A DNA stretch of 64,000 nt from Lysobacter oculi (GCF_003293695.1 NZ_CP029556.1:1622001-1686000); one strand, 5' to 3'. Positions 21,113-32,626 are shown, numbered from the stretch's first letter. Numbers and translations are program-made. Notes: a model not told the origin generated them from the sequence alone.

Positions 21113-21631
21113 TCAGAGGCTTCCTTTCAAGGCCAGCGGCAGGCCGGCCGCGACGAACACCACGCGCTCGCAGCGCACGGCGAGTTGTTGATGCAGGCGT
21201 CCCGCCTCGTCGACGAAGCGGCGGCTCAGCGCGCCCATCGGCACGATGCCGAGGCCCACTTCATTGCTGACGAAAATGAGTCCGCCGGGCAGCGTGGACA
21301 CGACATCCAGCAACGCATCGCGTTCCGACACAAAACGTGCCTCGTCTTCGAGGCACAGCAGGTTGGACAGCCACAGGGTCAGGCAATCGACCAGCAGCAG
21401 GTGACCGGGTGATGCGTGCCTGCGCAGCACATCGGCGAGCGCGAGTGGTTCCTCGACGCAGCCCCACGACACCGGCCGCCGCGAACGATGGTGCGCGATG
21501 CGTTCCGCCATCTCGCCATCCCGCGCCTGCGAGGTGGCGATGTAGGTGACGGCCATGCCGCTGTCGGCGGCCCAGCGCTCGGCCAGCGCGCTCTTGCCCG
21601 AACGCGCGCCGCCCAGGATCAGGCTGCGCAT
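21113..21631 (-). CDS. cobU: Adenosylcobinamide kinase / guanylyltransferase CobU (CobP)
   Basis: This bifunctional enzyme phosphorylates adenosylcobinamide and then transfers GMP to it. The 172-residue product has the P-loop [13 protein letters not shown] (residues 7-19), ITAT-like [24 protein letters not shown] with the guanylylated His region, and [12 protein letters not shown] plus [11 protein letters not shown], all hallmarks of CobU. The ATG at 21631 gives the exact family N-terminus and overlaps cobQ by 13 bp. The longer open frame upstream is out of frame with cobQ. Confidence 0.96.
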   Translation of the reverse strand: MRSLILGGARSGKSALAERWAADSGMAVTYIATSQARDGEMAERIAHHRSRRPVSWGCVEEPLALADVLRRHASPGHLLLVDCLTLWLSNLLCLEDEARFVSERDALLDVVSTLPGGLIFVSNEVGLGIVPMGALSRRFVDEAGRLHQQLAVRCERVVFVAAGLPLALKGSL

Positions 21632-23097
21632 GAGGTGATGCCCATGAGTCGCTCCAGCAGGCGGGTGTCGAGATGGTCTTCCACCGCATCGGCCAGGCGC
21701 TCGATGCCGGCTTCGCGCTGCGCGTGCAGGTCGATGGCTTCGGCATCTTCCACGCCGGCCCAGCGCAGCAATGCATCCAGCGCGGCGGGCGTGTCGAACA
21801 CGCCATGCAGATAGCTGGCGAAGATCTGGCCATCGGCGGAGAGCGCACCGTCCGCGCGTCCATCGTCCAATGTGATCGGAGCGGCATCGAAGGCCGGGCC
21901 GTGGCTTTCGCCGCAGTGGATCTCGTAGCCGCGCACGTTGGCTTGCGCATCGCCCAGGCGGAGCACGCCTTCGACATTGCGCAGCTGCTTGGAGGGCGCG
22001 AGCGTGGTTTCGAAATCGAGCCAGTCGAAACCTTCGCTGCTGCCCGCCTCGCCTTCGATACCCTGCGGATCGTGGATGGCGCGACCGAGCATCTGCAGCC
22101 CGCCACAGATGCCGACCAGTTTTCCGCCATAACGGAGATGGTGCTGCAGGACTTCCTGCCAACCATTCGCGCGCAGCCAGGCGAGATCGGCGCAGGTGGA
22201 TTTGGAGCCCGGCAGGATGATCAGATCGCAGGGCGGCGGCGTGTCACCGGGCCCAACGAAGCGCACCTCCACCTGCGGATGCGCACGCAGCGCATCGACA
22301 TCGGTGTGGTTGCTGATGCGCGGCAACGCCGGCACGCAGACGCGCAGGCGGGCATCGGTTTTGTGGACGGCTTCGCGCGGCAGCGCGTCCTCGGCTTCCA
22401 GCTGCAGGCCGTGCAGATAGGGCAGCACGCCGATCACCGGCTTGCCGGTTTCGCGTTCCAGCCAGTCCAGCCCCGGTTGCAGCAGCGCGATGTCGCCGCG
22501 GAACCGGTTCACCACGAAGCCGGCGACGCGCGCGCGTTCGCTCTCCGACAGCAGCGCGAGGGTGCCGACGAAATGCGCGAAGACGCCGCCGCGGTCGATG
22601 TCGGCGATGAGGATCACCGGGCAATCCACCGCCTCGGCGTAGCCCATGTTGGCGATGTCGCGTGCGCGCAGGTTGATCTCGGCCGGGCTGCCCGCGCCTT
22701 CGACCAGCAACAGCGCGTGCGCCGCGGCCAGCCGCGCGTGCGAAGCCAGCACCGCCTGCATCGCCACCTGTTTGTAGGCGTGGTAGCCGACCGCATCCTT
22801 GTTGCCGATGGCGCGCCCGTGCAGGATCACCTGCGCGCCGGTGTCGCTGTTGGGCTTGAGCAGCACCGGGTTGAAATCGGTATGCGGCGCGACGCAGGCG
22901 GCCTGCGCCTGCACCGCCTGCGCACGCCCGATTTCGCCGCCATCCACCGTCACCGCGGAATTGAGTGCCATGTTCTGCGGCTTGAACGGCACCACGTCGA
23001 TGCCGCGCCGATGCGCCCAGCGACACAACGCGGTGACCAGCGCGCTCTTGCCGGCATCCGAGGTGCAGCCCTGCACCATCAGCACGTTCGCGCTCAT
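21619..23097 (-). CDS. cobQ: Cobyric acid synthase CobQ (CbiP)
   Basis: CobQ amidates adenosylcobyrinic acid a,c-diamide at four positions using glutamine and ATP. The 492-residue product has an N-terminal dethiobiotin-synthase-like domain ([20 protein letters not shown], about 8-27; [10 protein letters not shown]) and a C-terminal class I-type glutamine amidotransferase domain with nucleophile Cys in [11 protein letters not shown] and EIHCGESHG. Length is normal. Its presence without ring-synthesis genes means the pathway here could begin at cobyrinate-level precursors or that ring genes lie elsewhere. Confidence 0.97.
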   Translation of the reverse strand: MSANVLMVQGCTSDAGKSALVTALCRWAHRRGIDVVPFKPQNMALNSAVTVDGGEIGRAQAVQAQAACVAPHTDFNPVLLKPNSDTGAQVILHGRAIGNKDAVGYHAYKQVAMQAVLASHARLAAAHALLLVEGAGSPAEINLRARDIANMGYAEAVDCPVILIADIDRGGVFAHFVGTLALLSESERARVAGFVVNRFRGDIALLQPGLDWLERETGKPVIGVLPYLHGLQLEAEDALPREAVHKTDARLRVCVPALPRISNHTDVDALRAHPQVEVRFVGPGDTPPPCDLIILPGSKSTCADLAWLRANGWQEVLQHHLRYGGKLVGICGGLQMLGRAIHDPQGIEGEAGSSEGFDWLDFETTLAPSKQLRNVEGVLRLGDAQANVRGYEIHCGESHGPAFDAAPITLDDGRADGALSADGQIFASYLHGVFDTPAALDALLRWAGVEDAEAIDLHAQREAGIERLADAVEDHLDTRLLERLMGITSCAA

Positions 23098-24092
23098 GCA
23101 AGCTCACCGCGCGCGTGGATGTCGGCGAGTGCGACATCGAGTCGCGCGAGTTCGGCGTCATCGGCAGCCAATCCGAAGCGCAGACTCATCGGTAGGTCGA
23201 ACAGCCGGGTCAGGATGCCGCGACGGCACAGCGCCTCGTGCAAGGCGGATGCACGCGCATCGCATCGCCACTGGAAGAAAGCGCTGCCGGCGGTCGGCGG
23301 CAGGCCGTGGTGCGCAAGCAACCCGGCCAAGCGTGCGCTGCGCTCATGCAGCCAGTCGCGCTGCGAAGCCTGCCAGCCGCTGTCGGCCAATGCCTGCGTC
23401 AGCGCCCAGCGCGTCGGTCCGGTCAGCGTCCACGGGCCCAGCCGTTCGCGCATCGCGTTGAGCAGCGCGGGCGATGCGCAGACGAAGCCCGCACGCGCGC
23501 CGGCCATGCCGAAGAATTTGCCGACAGAGCGCAGCACGACCAGTCCTTCGCGCGTGGTGTCGGCGCACAGGCTGTGTGCGGGCGTGGCATCGATGAAGGC
23601 TTCGTCGACCAGCAGCCAGCCGCCTTTCGCCTGCAGTCGTGCATGCAGCGCGAGTAGCTCATCGCGCGTGAAGGTGTCGCCACCGGGGTTGTTGGGATGG
23701 ATGAGGATGACGACGTTGAACGCGGCGTCCGCATCCAGCAATTGTGCGGCGGGCAGCGGCTCGACCTCATGCCCGGCCTGCCGCCACGCATGCGCGTGTT
23801 CCGCGTAACCGGGCGCGATGACGCCGACGCGCGATCGCGCGTGCAGGCGCGGCAGGGCCTGGATCGCCGCCTGCGAACCGGCGACCGGCAGCAGGTCGGG
23901 TGCGCCGTAGTAGTCACGCGCCGCTTCGATCAGGCCGTCGTCGTCTTCCGGCAGGCGATGCCAGGCACGCGGTGGAATGGGCGGCACCGGCCACGCGCGC
24001 GGACTGATGCCGGTGGACAGGTCCAGCCATTTGTCCGGCGCGATGCGGTACTCGCGCGCCGCACGCAGCAGGCGGCCGCCGTGCTCAAGCAT
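23094..24092 (-). CDS. cobD: Threonine-phosphate decarboxylase, CobD/CobC type (PLP)
   Basis: The 332-residue product is a fold-type I PLP enzyme close to class I/II aminotransferases. In the cobalamin pathway it decarboxylates L-threonine phosphate to (R)-1-amino-2-propanol phosphate. The PLP Lys lies in [15 protein letters not shown] (about 196-210); HPNNPGG and the DEAF Asp are also present. It opens [14 protein letters not shown], a typical start. It overlaps cobQ (4 bp) and cbiB (8 bp). The alternative, a histidinol-phosphate-type aminotransferase, is disfavoured by the context. Confidence 0.92.
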   Translation of the reverse strand: MLEHGGRLLRAAREYRIAPDKWLDLSTGISPRAWPVPPIPPRAWHRLPEDDDGLIEAARDYYGAPDLLPVAGSQAAIQALPRLHARSRVGVIAPGYAEHAHAWRQAGHEVEPLPAAQLLDADAAFNVVILIHPNNPGGDTFTRDELLALHARLQAKGGWLLVDEAFIDATPAHSLCADTTREGLVVLRSVGKFFGMAGARAGFVCASPALLNAMRERLGPWTLTGPTRWALTQALADSGWQASQRDWLHERSARLAGLLAHHGLPPTAGSAFFQWRCDARASALHEALCRRGILTRLFDLPMSLRFGLAADDAELARLDVALADIHARGELA

Positions 24093-25008
24093 GGGCCAGC
24101 CTCCACGCCAACTGCGCCGCAGCGGCCACGATCAGCCACAGCAGCACGCCACGCCGCACCAGCCGCAGCGCAGCGGAGATGGATGCTGCATCGGCATCGC
24201 GGCCTTCGCCCAGCGGCGGACGTAGCATCATCTCGCCGTGGTACGGCGCCGGGCCACCGAGGGCCACGCCAATCGCGCCGGCACCCGCCGCCATCACCGG
24301 GCCGGCATTCGGGCTCTTCCACGCGCTCGCCTGCGTGCGCCAGCAATGCAGCGCGCGCAGGAAGCGGCCGCACAGCGCATAGGTCAGCGCGGTCAATCGC
24401 GCCGGGACCAGGTTCAACAGATCGTCGATGCGCGCCGCCGCCCAGCCGAAGCGCAGGTAACGCGCGTTGCGGTAGCCCCACATCGCATCCAGCGTGTTCG
24501 CCAGCCGGTACAGCACGGCGCCGGGCGCACCCAGCAGCGCGAACCAGAACAGCGCGCCGAACACCGCATCGCAGCCGTTCTCCAGCACCGATTCGGTGGC
24601 GGCGCCGGCGACCTGCGTCGGCGTGAGCGCATCGACATCGCGGCTCACCACGCGCCCCACCGCCGCGCGTGCGGCTTCGATGTCATCGCCATGCAGGGCA
24701 TCGATCACCGGCCGCGCGTGTTCGCTCAGGCTGCGCAGCCCGATGCAGGCGTACAGCACGAGCGCCGACAGCACCCAGGCAAGCCACGGCGCAACCGCAT
24801 CCAGCCATCGCACCAGACAGAAGCACAGCGCGACCGGTGGCGGCACCGCGAGCATCCACGCCAGTCCGCCGCGCCATTTCGCATCGCCATGCAGCAGGCC
24901 TTCGATGCGCGTGGCGAGACCGCCGAACATCACCAGCGGGTGCACGCGACGCGGCTCGCCGGCCATCGCATCCAGCAGCACCGCGGCGAGCATGGCCAGC
25001 GCGGTCAT
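24085..25008 (-). CDS. cbiB: Adenosylcobinamide-phosphate synthase CbiB
   Basis: CbiB is an inner-membrane enzyme that attaches aminopropanol phosphate to adenosylcobyric acid. The 307-residue product shows several membrane helices, the N-terminal [19 protein letters not shown] block (close to the family GDP-HP-V motif) and the conserved [31 protein letters not shown] and [11 protein letters not shown] segments. The gene is called cobD in pathway schemes from aerobes. It lies between cobO (3 bp gap) and the decarboxylase that provides its substrate. Confidence 0.96.
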   Translation of the reverse strand: MTALAMLAAVLLDAMAGEPRRVHPLVMFGGLATRIEGLLHGDAKWRGGLAWMLAVPPPVALCFCLVRWLDAVAPWLAWVLSALVLYACIGLRSLSEHARPVIDALHGDDIEAARAAVGRVVSRDVDALTPTQVAGAATESVLENGCDAVFGALFWFALLGAPGAVLYRLANTLDAMWGYRNARYLRFGWAAARIDDLLNLVPARLTALTYALCGRFLRALHCWRTQASAWKSPNAGPVMAAGAGAIGVALGGPAPYHGEMMLRPPLGEGRDADAASISAALRLVRRGVLLWLIVAAAAQLAWRLAHA

Positions 25009-25011
25009 CGC

Positions 25012-25629
25012 TTACAGCTCGATGCCCTTCTGCGCCATGATCCCGGCCTTGAACGCATGCTTGACCAGGCGCATCTCGGTCACCGTGTCGGCGGCTTCGA
25101 TGAGTGCATCCGGCGCGCCACGCCCGGTGATCACCACGTGCTGGCGTTCCGGCCGCGCGGCGAGCGCGGCGACGACAACGGCCACGTCGATGTATTCCTT
25201 GACCAGCGCGATGTTGAGTTCGTCCAGCAGCACGAAATCGACGCTTGCATCGGCCAGCATCGCCTTAGCCGCAGCCCACGCCGCCTGCGCGGAGGCGATG
25301 TCGCGCTCGCGGTCCTGGGTCTCCCAGGTGAAGCCATCGCCCATCACGTGATAGGCCAGCTCATCGGGCTCGAAGCGGCGGAAGAAGGCTTCTTCCCCCG
25401 TCGAGAAACTGCCCTTGATGAACTGCACCACGCCGCAGCGGAAGCCGTGCCCGAGCGAGCGCGCCAGCATGCCGAAGCCCGACGAACTCTTGCCCTTGCC
25501 GTTGCCGGTGTTGACCACCACCACGCCACGGTCGATCGTGGCCTTGGCGATGCGGCGGTCGACCAGTTCCTTCTTGCGCTGCGCGCGTTCGCGGTAGCGC
25601 TCGTCGGGGCTCAGCGGATCGTCGCGCAC
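25012..25629 (-). CDS. cobO: Cob(I)yrinic acid a,c-diamide adenosyltransferase CobO/BtuR
   Basis: CobO attaches the 5'-deoxyadenosyl group to cobalt, needed both for synthesis and for salvage. The 205-residue product has the P-loop NTGNGKGKSSSGFGMLARSLGHGF (first part is the Walker A variant), VQFIKGSFSTGEEAFF and the terminal ITGRGAPDALIEAADTVTEM. Its N-terminal Arg/Glu-rich helix is typical of the family. The start is GTG (complement of 25627-25629), 3 bp after the stop of the BtuM-like gene; no ATG is near. Confidence 0.96.
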   Translation of the reverse strand: MRDDPLSPDERYRERAQRKKELVDRRIAKATIDRGVVVVNTGNGKGKSSSGFGMLARSLGHGFRCGVVQFIKGSFSTGEEAFFRRFEPDELAYHVMGDGFTWETQDRERDIASAQAAWAAAKAMLADASVDFVLLDELNIALVKEYIDVAVVVAALAARPERQHVVITGRGAPDALIEAADTVTEMRLVKHAFKAGIMAQKGIEL

Positions 25630-25632
25630 CGA

Positions 25633-26220
25633 TCAGGCCCGGGCGATGTGGGTGCGGTCGTCGCGACGCAGCGCCATCACGCCCGCATACGCGGCCAGGC
25701 CGGCGACGATGTAGGTCATGGTGACGCGCACGAACAGCGGGCCCCACTGGCCGACGCGGCTGATGTACTCGGCGAAATGCGGCTCGGCATAGCGACCGCC
25801 CAGCCAGTAGAACGCGCCGTTGGAGATCAGGAACGACACCGTCGCCGCCACGAAGCCCACGCCCAGCGCACCGGCCAGCGACCTGGTTTCAAGACGCAGG
25901 CGCGGCGCATAGAAACGGCCGGCGTACCACAGCGCGGCATAGGCCAGCAGCAGGAAGCCATAGCTCGGCGTCACGCAATAAGCCTCGAAGAAACTCAGGC
26001 CGCGCAGGCTGACCGCGATGTAGTCGATCACCACCGCCAGCAGCAGGTAGCCGGCGAAGGCCGCATGGCGGCGCAGGAACAGGCCACCCAGGAAGAACAC
26101 CGCCATCGAGGCATCCTGCAGGTGCAGCACGCTGCCGATGTGGTGGAAGCGCGTGAGCGTCATCGCCAGCACCAGGGCGGCGGCAACGATGAGTTGATTG
26201 CGAAGGTTCTCGGTTTTCAT
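25633..26220 (-). CDS. Predicted six-helix membrane protein, candidate BtuM-like cobalamin importer
   Basis: A 195-residue integral membrane protein with about six hydrophobic segments (10-24, 38-50, 56-72, 84-103, 116-140, 162-185). It lies between btuB and cobO, 25 bp after btuB, with a GGGAG ribosome site 8 bp before the ATG. From memory, the solitary ECF-type S component BtuM has this size and topology and binds cobalamin through a Cys near position 80. Here the only Cys is residue 82 (SFFEAYCVTPSYGF). An alternative is an unrelated DUF6580-like protein. Transport of corrinoids across the inner membrane is inferred, not shown. Confidence 0.6.
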   Translation of the reverse strand: MKTENLRNQLIVAAALVLAMTLTRFHHIGSVLHLQDASMAVFFLGGLFLRRHAAFAGYLLLAVVIDYIAVSLRGLSFFEAYCVTPSYGFLLLAYAALWYAGRFYAPRLRLETRSLAGALGVGFVAATVSFLISNGAFYWLGGRYAEPHFAEYISRVGQWGPLFVRVTMTYIVAGLAAYAGVMALRRDDRTHIARA

Positions 26221-26245
26221 GGCGATGTCTCCCAGGGGGGGCGGC

Positions 26246-28105
26246 TCAGAGGCCGCGGTAGCGCAGGGTCAGCAGCCAGGTGCGGCCCGGCTGGTTGAAG
26301 AAGGCGGCGGTCTCGAACTTCCGGTCGAAGACGTTTTCCACCGCGAGTTGCAGCTTCCATGCCGGGTCGAACTTCCAGCCCAGGCGCAGGTCGGTGCTGG
26401 CATAACCGCCCAGCGGACGCTGGTTGCGCAGGTCATCATAGCGACGGCCCGCACCGGTCACGCTCGCGCCGACATCCAACGTGCCGAACGTGCGGTCCAG
26501 GTCGATGCGGCCGCTGCGGTGCGCACGACGCGGCAGTTCGAAACCGTCGTAGCCCTTGCTCGCGTTCTCCGGATCCAGCCAGGTCAGCGCGCCATGCAGG
26601 TTCCAGCCGGCCAGTGCGGTGTCGCCGGTCAACTCCACGCCACGGATGCGCGCGCGATCCACGTTGCCCGGCGCGAAGATCGACGCATCGAACGCGATCA
26701 ATCCGTCGATGCGCGTCTGGTAGGCGTTGATGCCCCAGCGTGACTTGCCATGCGTGCCGCGCAGGCCGATTTCCGCGCTCTTTGAGCTCTCGGGCAGCAG
26801 GTCGGGGTTGCCGTAGCCGGGGTAGTACAGCTCGTTGAAGGTCGGTGCCTTGAACGCGGTGCTGTAGCTGGCCGACAGCCGCAGCGCATCGGTGAACTGC
26901 CAGCCCCATTGCAGGCTGCCGGTGGTCTTGCCGCCGAACTGGCTGTTGTCGTCGCGGCGCGCGGACAGCTGCAGCGCATGTGCGCCGAAGTCCTGCTGCC
27001 ACTGGCCGAACAGCGCACGGTTGGTGCGGCGGTCCAGCACATAGGCGGTGTCGCTGCTCACTTCGTCGCGGTACCAGTCGAAGCCGGTGACGAAGCGGGC
27101 GCTGCCGGCCTTGAAATCGGCCTGCACGCCCGCGAGCCGGCGCACGGTTTCGAAGTTGCTGCGCCATGCGCCATCGTGGAAGTTGTCGCTGAAGTCTTCC
27201 GACTGCCCGGCGTTTAACGCCAGCTTGAACGCGTCGCCATTGCGGTAGGTCGCGCGTGCGCCGAGCACCTGCTGGACGATGTCGGCTTCGTTGACGAAGC
27301 TGCCGTCGTAATGGTTGCGGCCTTCGGCCCGCAGCGCGTTGCCTTCCAGCTTCCACGCCTCGCCGATATCGAAGCCGCCCTGCGCGCTGATGGAATTGTT
27401 GCGGTAGCCGTCGCGATCCAGTTCATACACGAAGCACCCCGCGCCACCCGGCGAAGGCTTGCCGTAGCAGGCATTGATGCCATCGGTCTTCGCGTGCGCC
27501 AGGTTGAGCGCATACCACCTGCGCGCGCCGCGACCGGACACGCCGGCGCTCGCCTTCAGCGTGCCCTGGCTGCCGGCGGACACGCTGAATTCCGGGGTGA
27601 ACGCGCCCTGCGGCTTGCGCGTGAAAATCTGGATGACGCCGCCGATCGCATCCGAGCCGTACAGGCTGGAATACGGCCCGCGCACGATCTCGATGCGCTC
27701 GATCTGCTCAAGCGGGATGTCCTGCCACGCCGCGCCGCCCGACGTCGCGGAGCCCACGCGCACGCCATCTATCAACACCAGCGTGTGGTCGGATTCGGTT
27801 CCGCGCAGGTAGAGCGAGCTGTTCTTGCCGGCTCCGCCGTTGTTGGACAGGCTGATGCCCGCCTCGCCGCGCAGCAGGTCCTGCAGCGAACCGGCCTGCC
27901 GGCGTTCGATCGCCTCGCGGTCGATCACGGTGGTCGAGGCCAGCGCGTTTTCCAGCGTCTGCTCGCCACGGGTGCCGGTCACCACCACGGTGTCGAGCGA
28001 GGGCGGGTCGAGGGCGGCTTCGGCCAGCGCGGGTGCGACAGGCAGTGCGGCGGCGATCGCCAGTGCCAGCGCGGCACGGCGGGAAACAGGGTGGAACGAA
28101 GTCAT
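26246..28105 (-). CDS. btuB: TonB-dependent vitamin B12 outer-membrane receptor BtuB
   Basis: BtuB imports cobalamin across the outer membrane with TonB energy. The 619-residue product has a signal peptide (1-30), a TonB box LDTVVVTGTRGE, a plug domain (about 45-160, with LVLIDGVRV and RIEIVRGPYSSLYGSDAIGGVIQIFT) and a 22-strand-type barrel to a C-terminal aromatic-rich end (WLLTLRYRGL, C-terminal Leu rather than Phe). The ATG at 28105 sits next to AGGAG at 28111-28115 and just before the signal peptide. The longer open frame reads through the riboswitch and is not protein-like. First gene of the cobalamin operon. Confidence 0.95.
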   Translation of the reverse strand: MTSFHPVSRRAALALAIAAALPVAPALAEAALDPPSLDTVVVTGTRGEQTLENALASTTVIDREAIERRQAGSLQDLLRGEAGISLSNNGGAGKNSSLYLRGTESDHTLVLIDGVRVGSATSGGAAWQDIPLEQIERIEIVRGPYSSLYGSDAIGGVIQIFTRKPQGAFTPEFSVSAGSQGTLKASAGVSGRGARRWYALNLAHAKTDGINACYGKPSPGGAGCFVYELDRDGYRNNSISAQGGFDIGEAWKLEGNALRAEGRNHYDGSFVNEADIVQQVLGARATYRNGDAFKLALNAGQSEDFSDNFHDGAWRSNFETVRRLAGVQADFKAGSARFVTGFDWYRDEVSSDTAYVLDRRTNRALFGQWQQDFGAHALQLSARRDDNSQFGGKTTGSLQWGWQFTDALRLSASYSTAFKAPTFNELYYPGYGNPDLLPESSKSAEIGLRGTHGKSRWGINAYQTRIDGLIAFDASIFAPGNVDRARIRGVELTGDTALAGWNLHGALTWLDPENASKGYDGFELPRRAHRSGRIDLDRTFGTLDVGASVTGAGRRYDDLRNQRPLGGYASTDLRLGWKFDPAWKLQLAVENVFDRKFETAAFFNQPGRTWLLTLRYRGL

Positions 28106-28110
28106 CGGGG

Positions 28111-28137
28111 CTCCTGCGCCGCGCCCATCCGCGCGGC
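28111..28137 (-). promoter_or_regulatory. Hairpin abutting the btuB ribosome-binding site
   Basis: The btuB AGGAG ribosome site is the complement of 28111-28115. Immediately upstream on the transcript is a 7-bp GC hairpin, GCCGCGC/GCGCGGC (28118-28124 and 28131-28137, 6-nt loop). No T-run follows. This layout fits a translation-level expression platform for the cobalamin riboswitch, though the alternating pairing partner was not worked out. Confidence 0.5.
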
Positions 28138-28231
28138 AAAAGGTCTTGGGGAAGACAGCAGGGGCGGCAGACAGTCCGGAGGCGCGGGCGCGGCCGGTGA
28201 CCGTCCGCACGCCCTCCGCATGTCCGGTTTT

Positions 28232-28425
28232 CCGCAGGCCGGTCTCCGGGCTCGCAGAAGATGCGTGAAGCATCCGGCGTGGGCCTTCCCATGCATGTGC
28301 ACAGTGGCGATCCGCGCCCGGGCCGATGGCCCGCCTGCCTACCGTTGCGGGGGCAGCTCCGGAATGGCGCGATGCGCGGACCGGATTCCCGTTTCAGCCA
28401 CGTCATGTGGCCACCTGAGGCGGCG
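28232..28425 (-). ncRNA. Cobalamin riboswitch (AdoCbl/B12 box RNA) upstream of btuB
   Basis: On the minus strand the segment carries the conserved cobalamin-riboswitch landmarks in order: AGGTGGCC at the 5' end, GAAACGGGAATCCGGT, GAGCTGCCCCCGCAAC, a GCCACTG element followed by GGGAAGG, and the B12 box GAGCCCGGAGACCGGCCTGC (complement of 28234-28253). It lies 126 nt before btuB and heads the whole btuB-to-cobS operon. Binding of adenosylcobalamin would lower expression. The exact ends are approximate. The region 28106-28436 has no gene; the riboswitch and its platform account for it. Confidence 0.95.
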
Positions 28426-28436
28426 TGAAGGCTAGC

Positions 28437-29216
28437 ATGGCGGCCCAGCCAAAGACAGCGGACATCCGCATGGACCTGCCCGAACCGCCCCGCCGCATCG
28501 TCGTGCTGACCGGCGCCGGCATGTCCGCCGAAAGCGGCATCGCCACCTTCCGCGATGCGCTGACCGGCCTGTGGGCACGCTTCGACCCGGCCGAACTGGC
28601 CTGCGAAGACGGCTTCCGGAAGGACCCTGCGCGCGTCTGGGGCTGGTATCGCTGGCGCGCGGCGCAACTGCTCGGCTGCACGCCGAATGCCGGCCACCTC
28701 GGCATCGCCGCGTTGCAGGCCACGCACGCGGTCACCGTGATCACCCAGAACGTCGATGACCTGCACGAGCGCGCCGGCAGCCACAGCGTCATCCACCTGC
28801 ACGGCGAACTGCTGCACTCACGCTGCATCGGCTGCGGCACGACGCGCGACCCGGACCCCATCATCCAGAACCTGCCTGTCGTCCCCGGCGATGGCCGCCT
28901 CGAAACACCGCCCGCCTGCGATGCCTGTGGCGAACCGTTCCGCCCCGGCGTGGTGTGGTTCGGCGAAGCGCTGCCCGATGCCGCATGGCAGGCCGCCGTC
29001 GACGCGTTGCAGGCCTGCGACCTGCTGGTGGTGATCGGCACCTCGGGACTGGTGCAGCCGGCGGCCTCGCTGCCGGTGCTGGCGAAGCGACTCGGCGTAC
29101 AGGCCATAGACATCAACCCGCAGCCGACGCCGATCAGCGACATCGCAGACGCGCACTGGCCGATGGGTGCGGGCGAAGGCGTGGCGAAGCTGCAGGCGAT
29201 GCTGGCGATGCGCTGA
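28437..29216 (+). CDS. cobB: NAD-dependent protein deacylase CobB (sirtuin class III)
   Basis: The 259-residue product is a Sir2 enzyme that removes acyl groups from lysines with NAD. It has VVLTGAGMSAESGIATFRD, TQNVDDLHERAG, the catalytic His in VIHLHGEL, two zinc CxxC pairs (CIGC, CDAC) and GTSGLVQPAASLP. A YxxR motif (YRWR) fits the class III desuccinylase/deglutarylase pocket. I chose ATG 28437 because GAAGG lies 5 bp upstream; ATG 28470 would give 248 residues and is also possible. It is divergent from the cobalamin operon. Confidence 0.95.
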   Translation: MAAQPKTADIRMDLPEPPRRIVVLTGAGMSAESGIATFRDALTGLWARFDPAELACEDGFRKDPARVWGWYRWRAAQLLGCTPNAGHLGIAALQATHAVTVITQNVDDLHERAGSHSVIHLHGELLHSRCIGCGTTRDPDPIIQNLPVVPGDGRLETPPACDACGEPFRPGVVWFGEALPDAAWQAAVDALQACDLLVVIGTSGLVQPAASLPVLAKRLGVQAIDINPQPTPISDIADAHWPMGAGEGVAKLQAMLAMR

Positions 29217-29292
29217 GCGGCCACCGCTGCATGGCATCATCCGCCCGACGCAGGGGCTGCCTGCGCGTGCCATCCACGGGGAGGAGCGCCAC

Positions 29293-29898
29293 ATGGGGAA
29301 GAGGTCGTATCTGAAATGCCTGCTGCTGTCGGTGATGCTGGCCTGGACCACGCATGCCGCGGCCCAGGAGACCGGCACGCTGGTGGTCGACATCAAGCCG
29401 TTCCACAGCGAACGCGAGCTGCCGAAGAAAGTCGAAACGCAGTTGAAGAACGGCGGACTGGAATGGGGCCAGCGCAACGGACAACTGGTTTTTTCATCGA
29501 TGAACAAGCGTTTCATCGATTTCCCGCTCAACCACATGACCCGGTTCGGCCAGTCCGAATCGCTGCAGCTGGCGCCCGGCGAATACACCGTGACCGGCAT
29601 CGGCCTGAACGTGAGCATGGGCTTCAACCCGCAGAAGATCGTGGACCGCGGCGGCTACATCAACGAGCACGTGATGAAGCTGCACATCGAGGCCGGCAAG
29701 ACCACCACGCTCAGCATCGACCCGGTGATCTTCCGCGATGGCGCGTTCGTCATCGACATCTACCAGCCCACCCTCAACGCGACGGTGACCGCACCCGATG
29801 GCAGCACCTCAGCCGAGCCGGTCGGGTTGAACCGCCAGTCGGAGACATCGGTCAACTGGGGCAAGTACAACGGCCCACTGAAGTTCGTGGCGAAGTGA
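29293..29898 (+). CDS. Secreted protein of unknown function
   Basis: A 201-residue product with a signal peptide (1-25, cut after HAAA) and a GGGGAGGAG ribosome site 8 bp before its ATG. The mature part is beta-rich: GTLVVDIKPFHSERELP near the start, then APGEYTVTGIGL and KTTTLSIDPVIFRDGAFVIDIYQPTLNATVT, a pattern like carboxypeptidase-regulatory or PEGA-type beta-sandwich repeats. No Cys in the mature part and no lipobox. I do not recognise the family. It lies 76 bp after cobB and has its own terminator. Confidence 0.75.
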   Translation: MGKRSYLKCLLLSVMLAWTTHAAAQETGTLVVDIKPFHSERELPKKVETQLKNGGLEWGQRNGQLVFSSMNKRFIDFPLNHMTRFGQSESLQLAPGEYTVTGIGLNVSMGFNPQKIVDRGGYINEHVMKLHIEAGKTTTLSIDPVIFRDGAFVIDIYQPTLNATVTAPDGSTSAEPVGLNRQSETSVNWGKYNGPLKFVAK

Positions 29899-29921
29899 TG
29901 CCGCTGCAGGGCTGACGAAGA

Positions 29922-29950
29922 AACGGGGCCGATGGCCCCGTTCTTCTTGC
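29922..29950. terminator. Bidirectional intrinsic terminator between secreted protein gene and clpB
   Basis: A perfect 9-bp stem AACGGGGCC/GGCCCCGTT (29922-29930 and 29934-29942, 3-nt loop) is followed by CTTCTT on the plus strand and by TTCTTC on the minus strand. It lies between two convergent genes. Confidence 0.85.
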
Positions 29951-29972
29951 GCGATGTCACCGCAGCCGCAGC

Positions 29973-32555
<2,583 letters not shown>

Positions 32556-32626
32556 GGGAGAGCCTCCGGAATGGGGCACGGATGCGGCCGGCGCGAAGCC
32601 GGGCACGCGGCGTGCGATGTCCTCTT

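Noticed and set aside
28106..28273. N-terminal extension of btuB through its leader
   Set aside because: The extension overlaps the riboswitch, is Arg/Ala-rich, and would displace the signal peptide from the N-terminus.
32565..32575. CCCCATT next to the clpB start as a sigma-32 -10 element
   Set aside because: It lies almost on the ribosome site, leaving no room for a leader, and lacks a matching -35.
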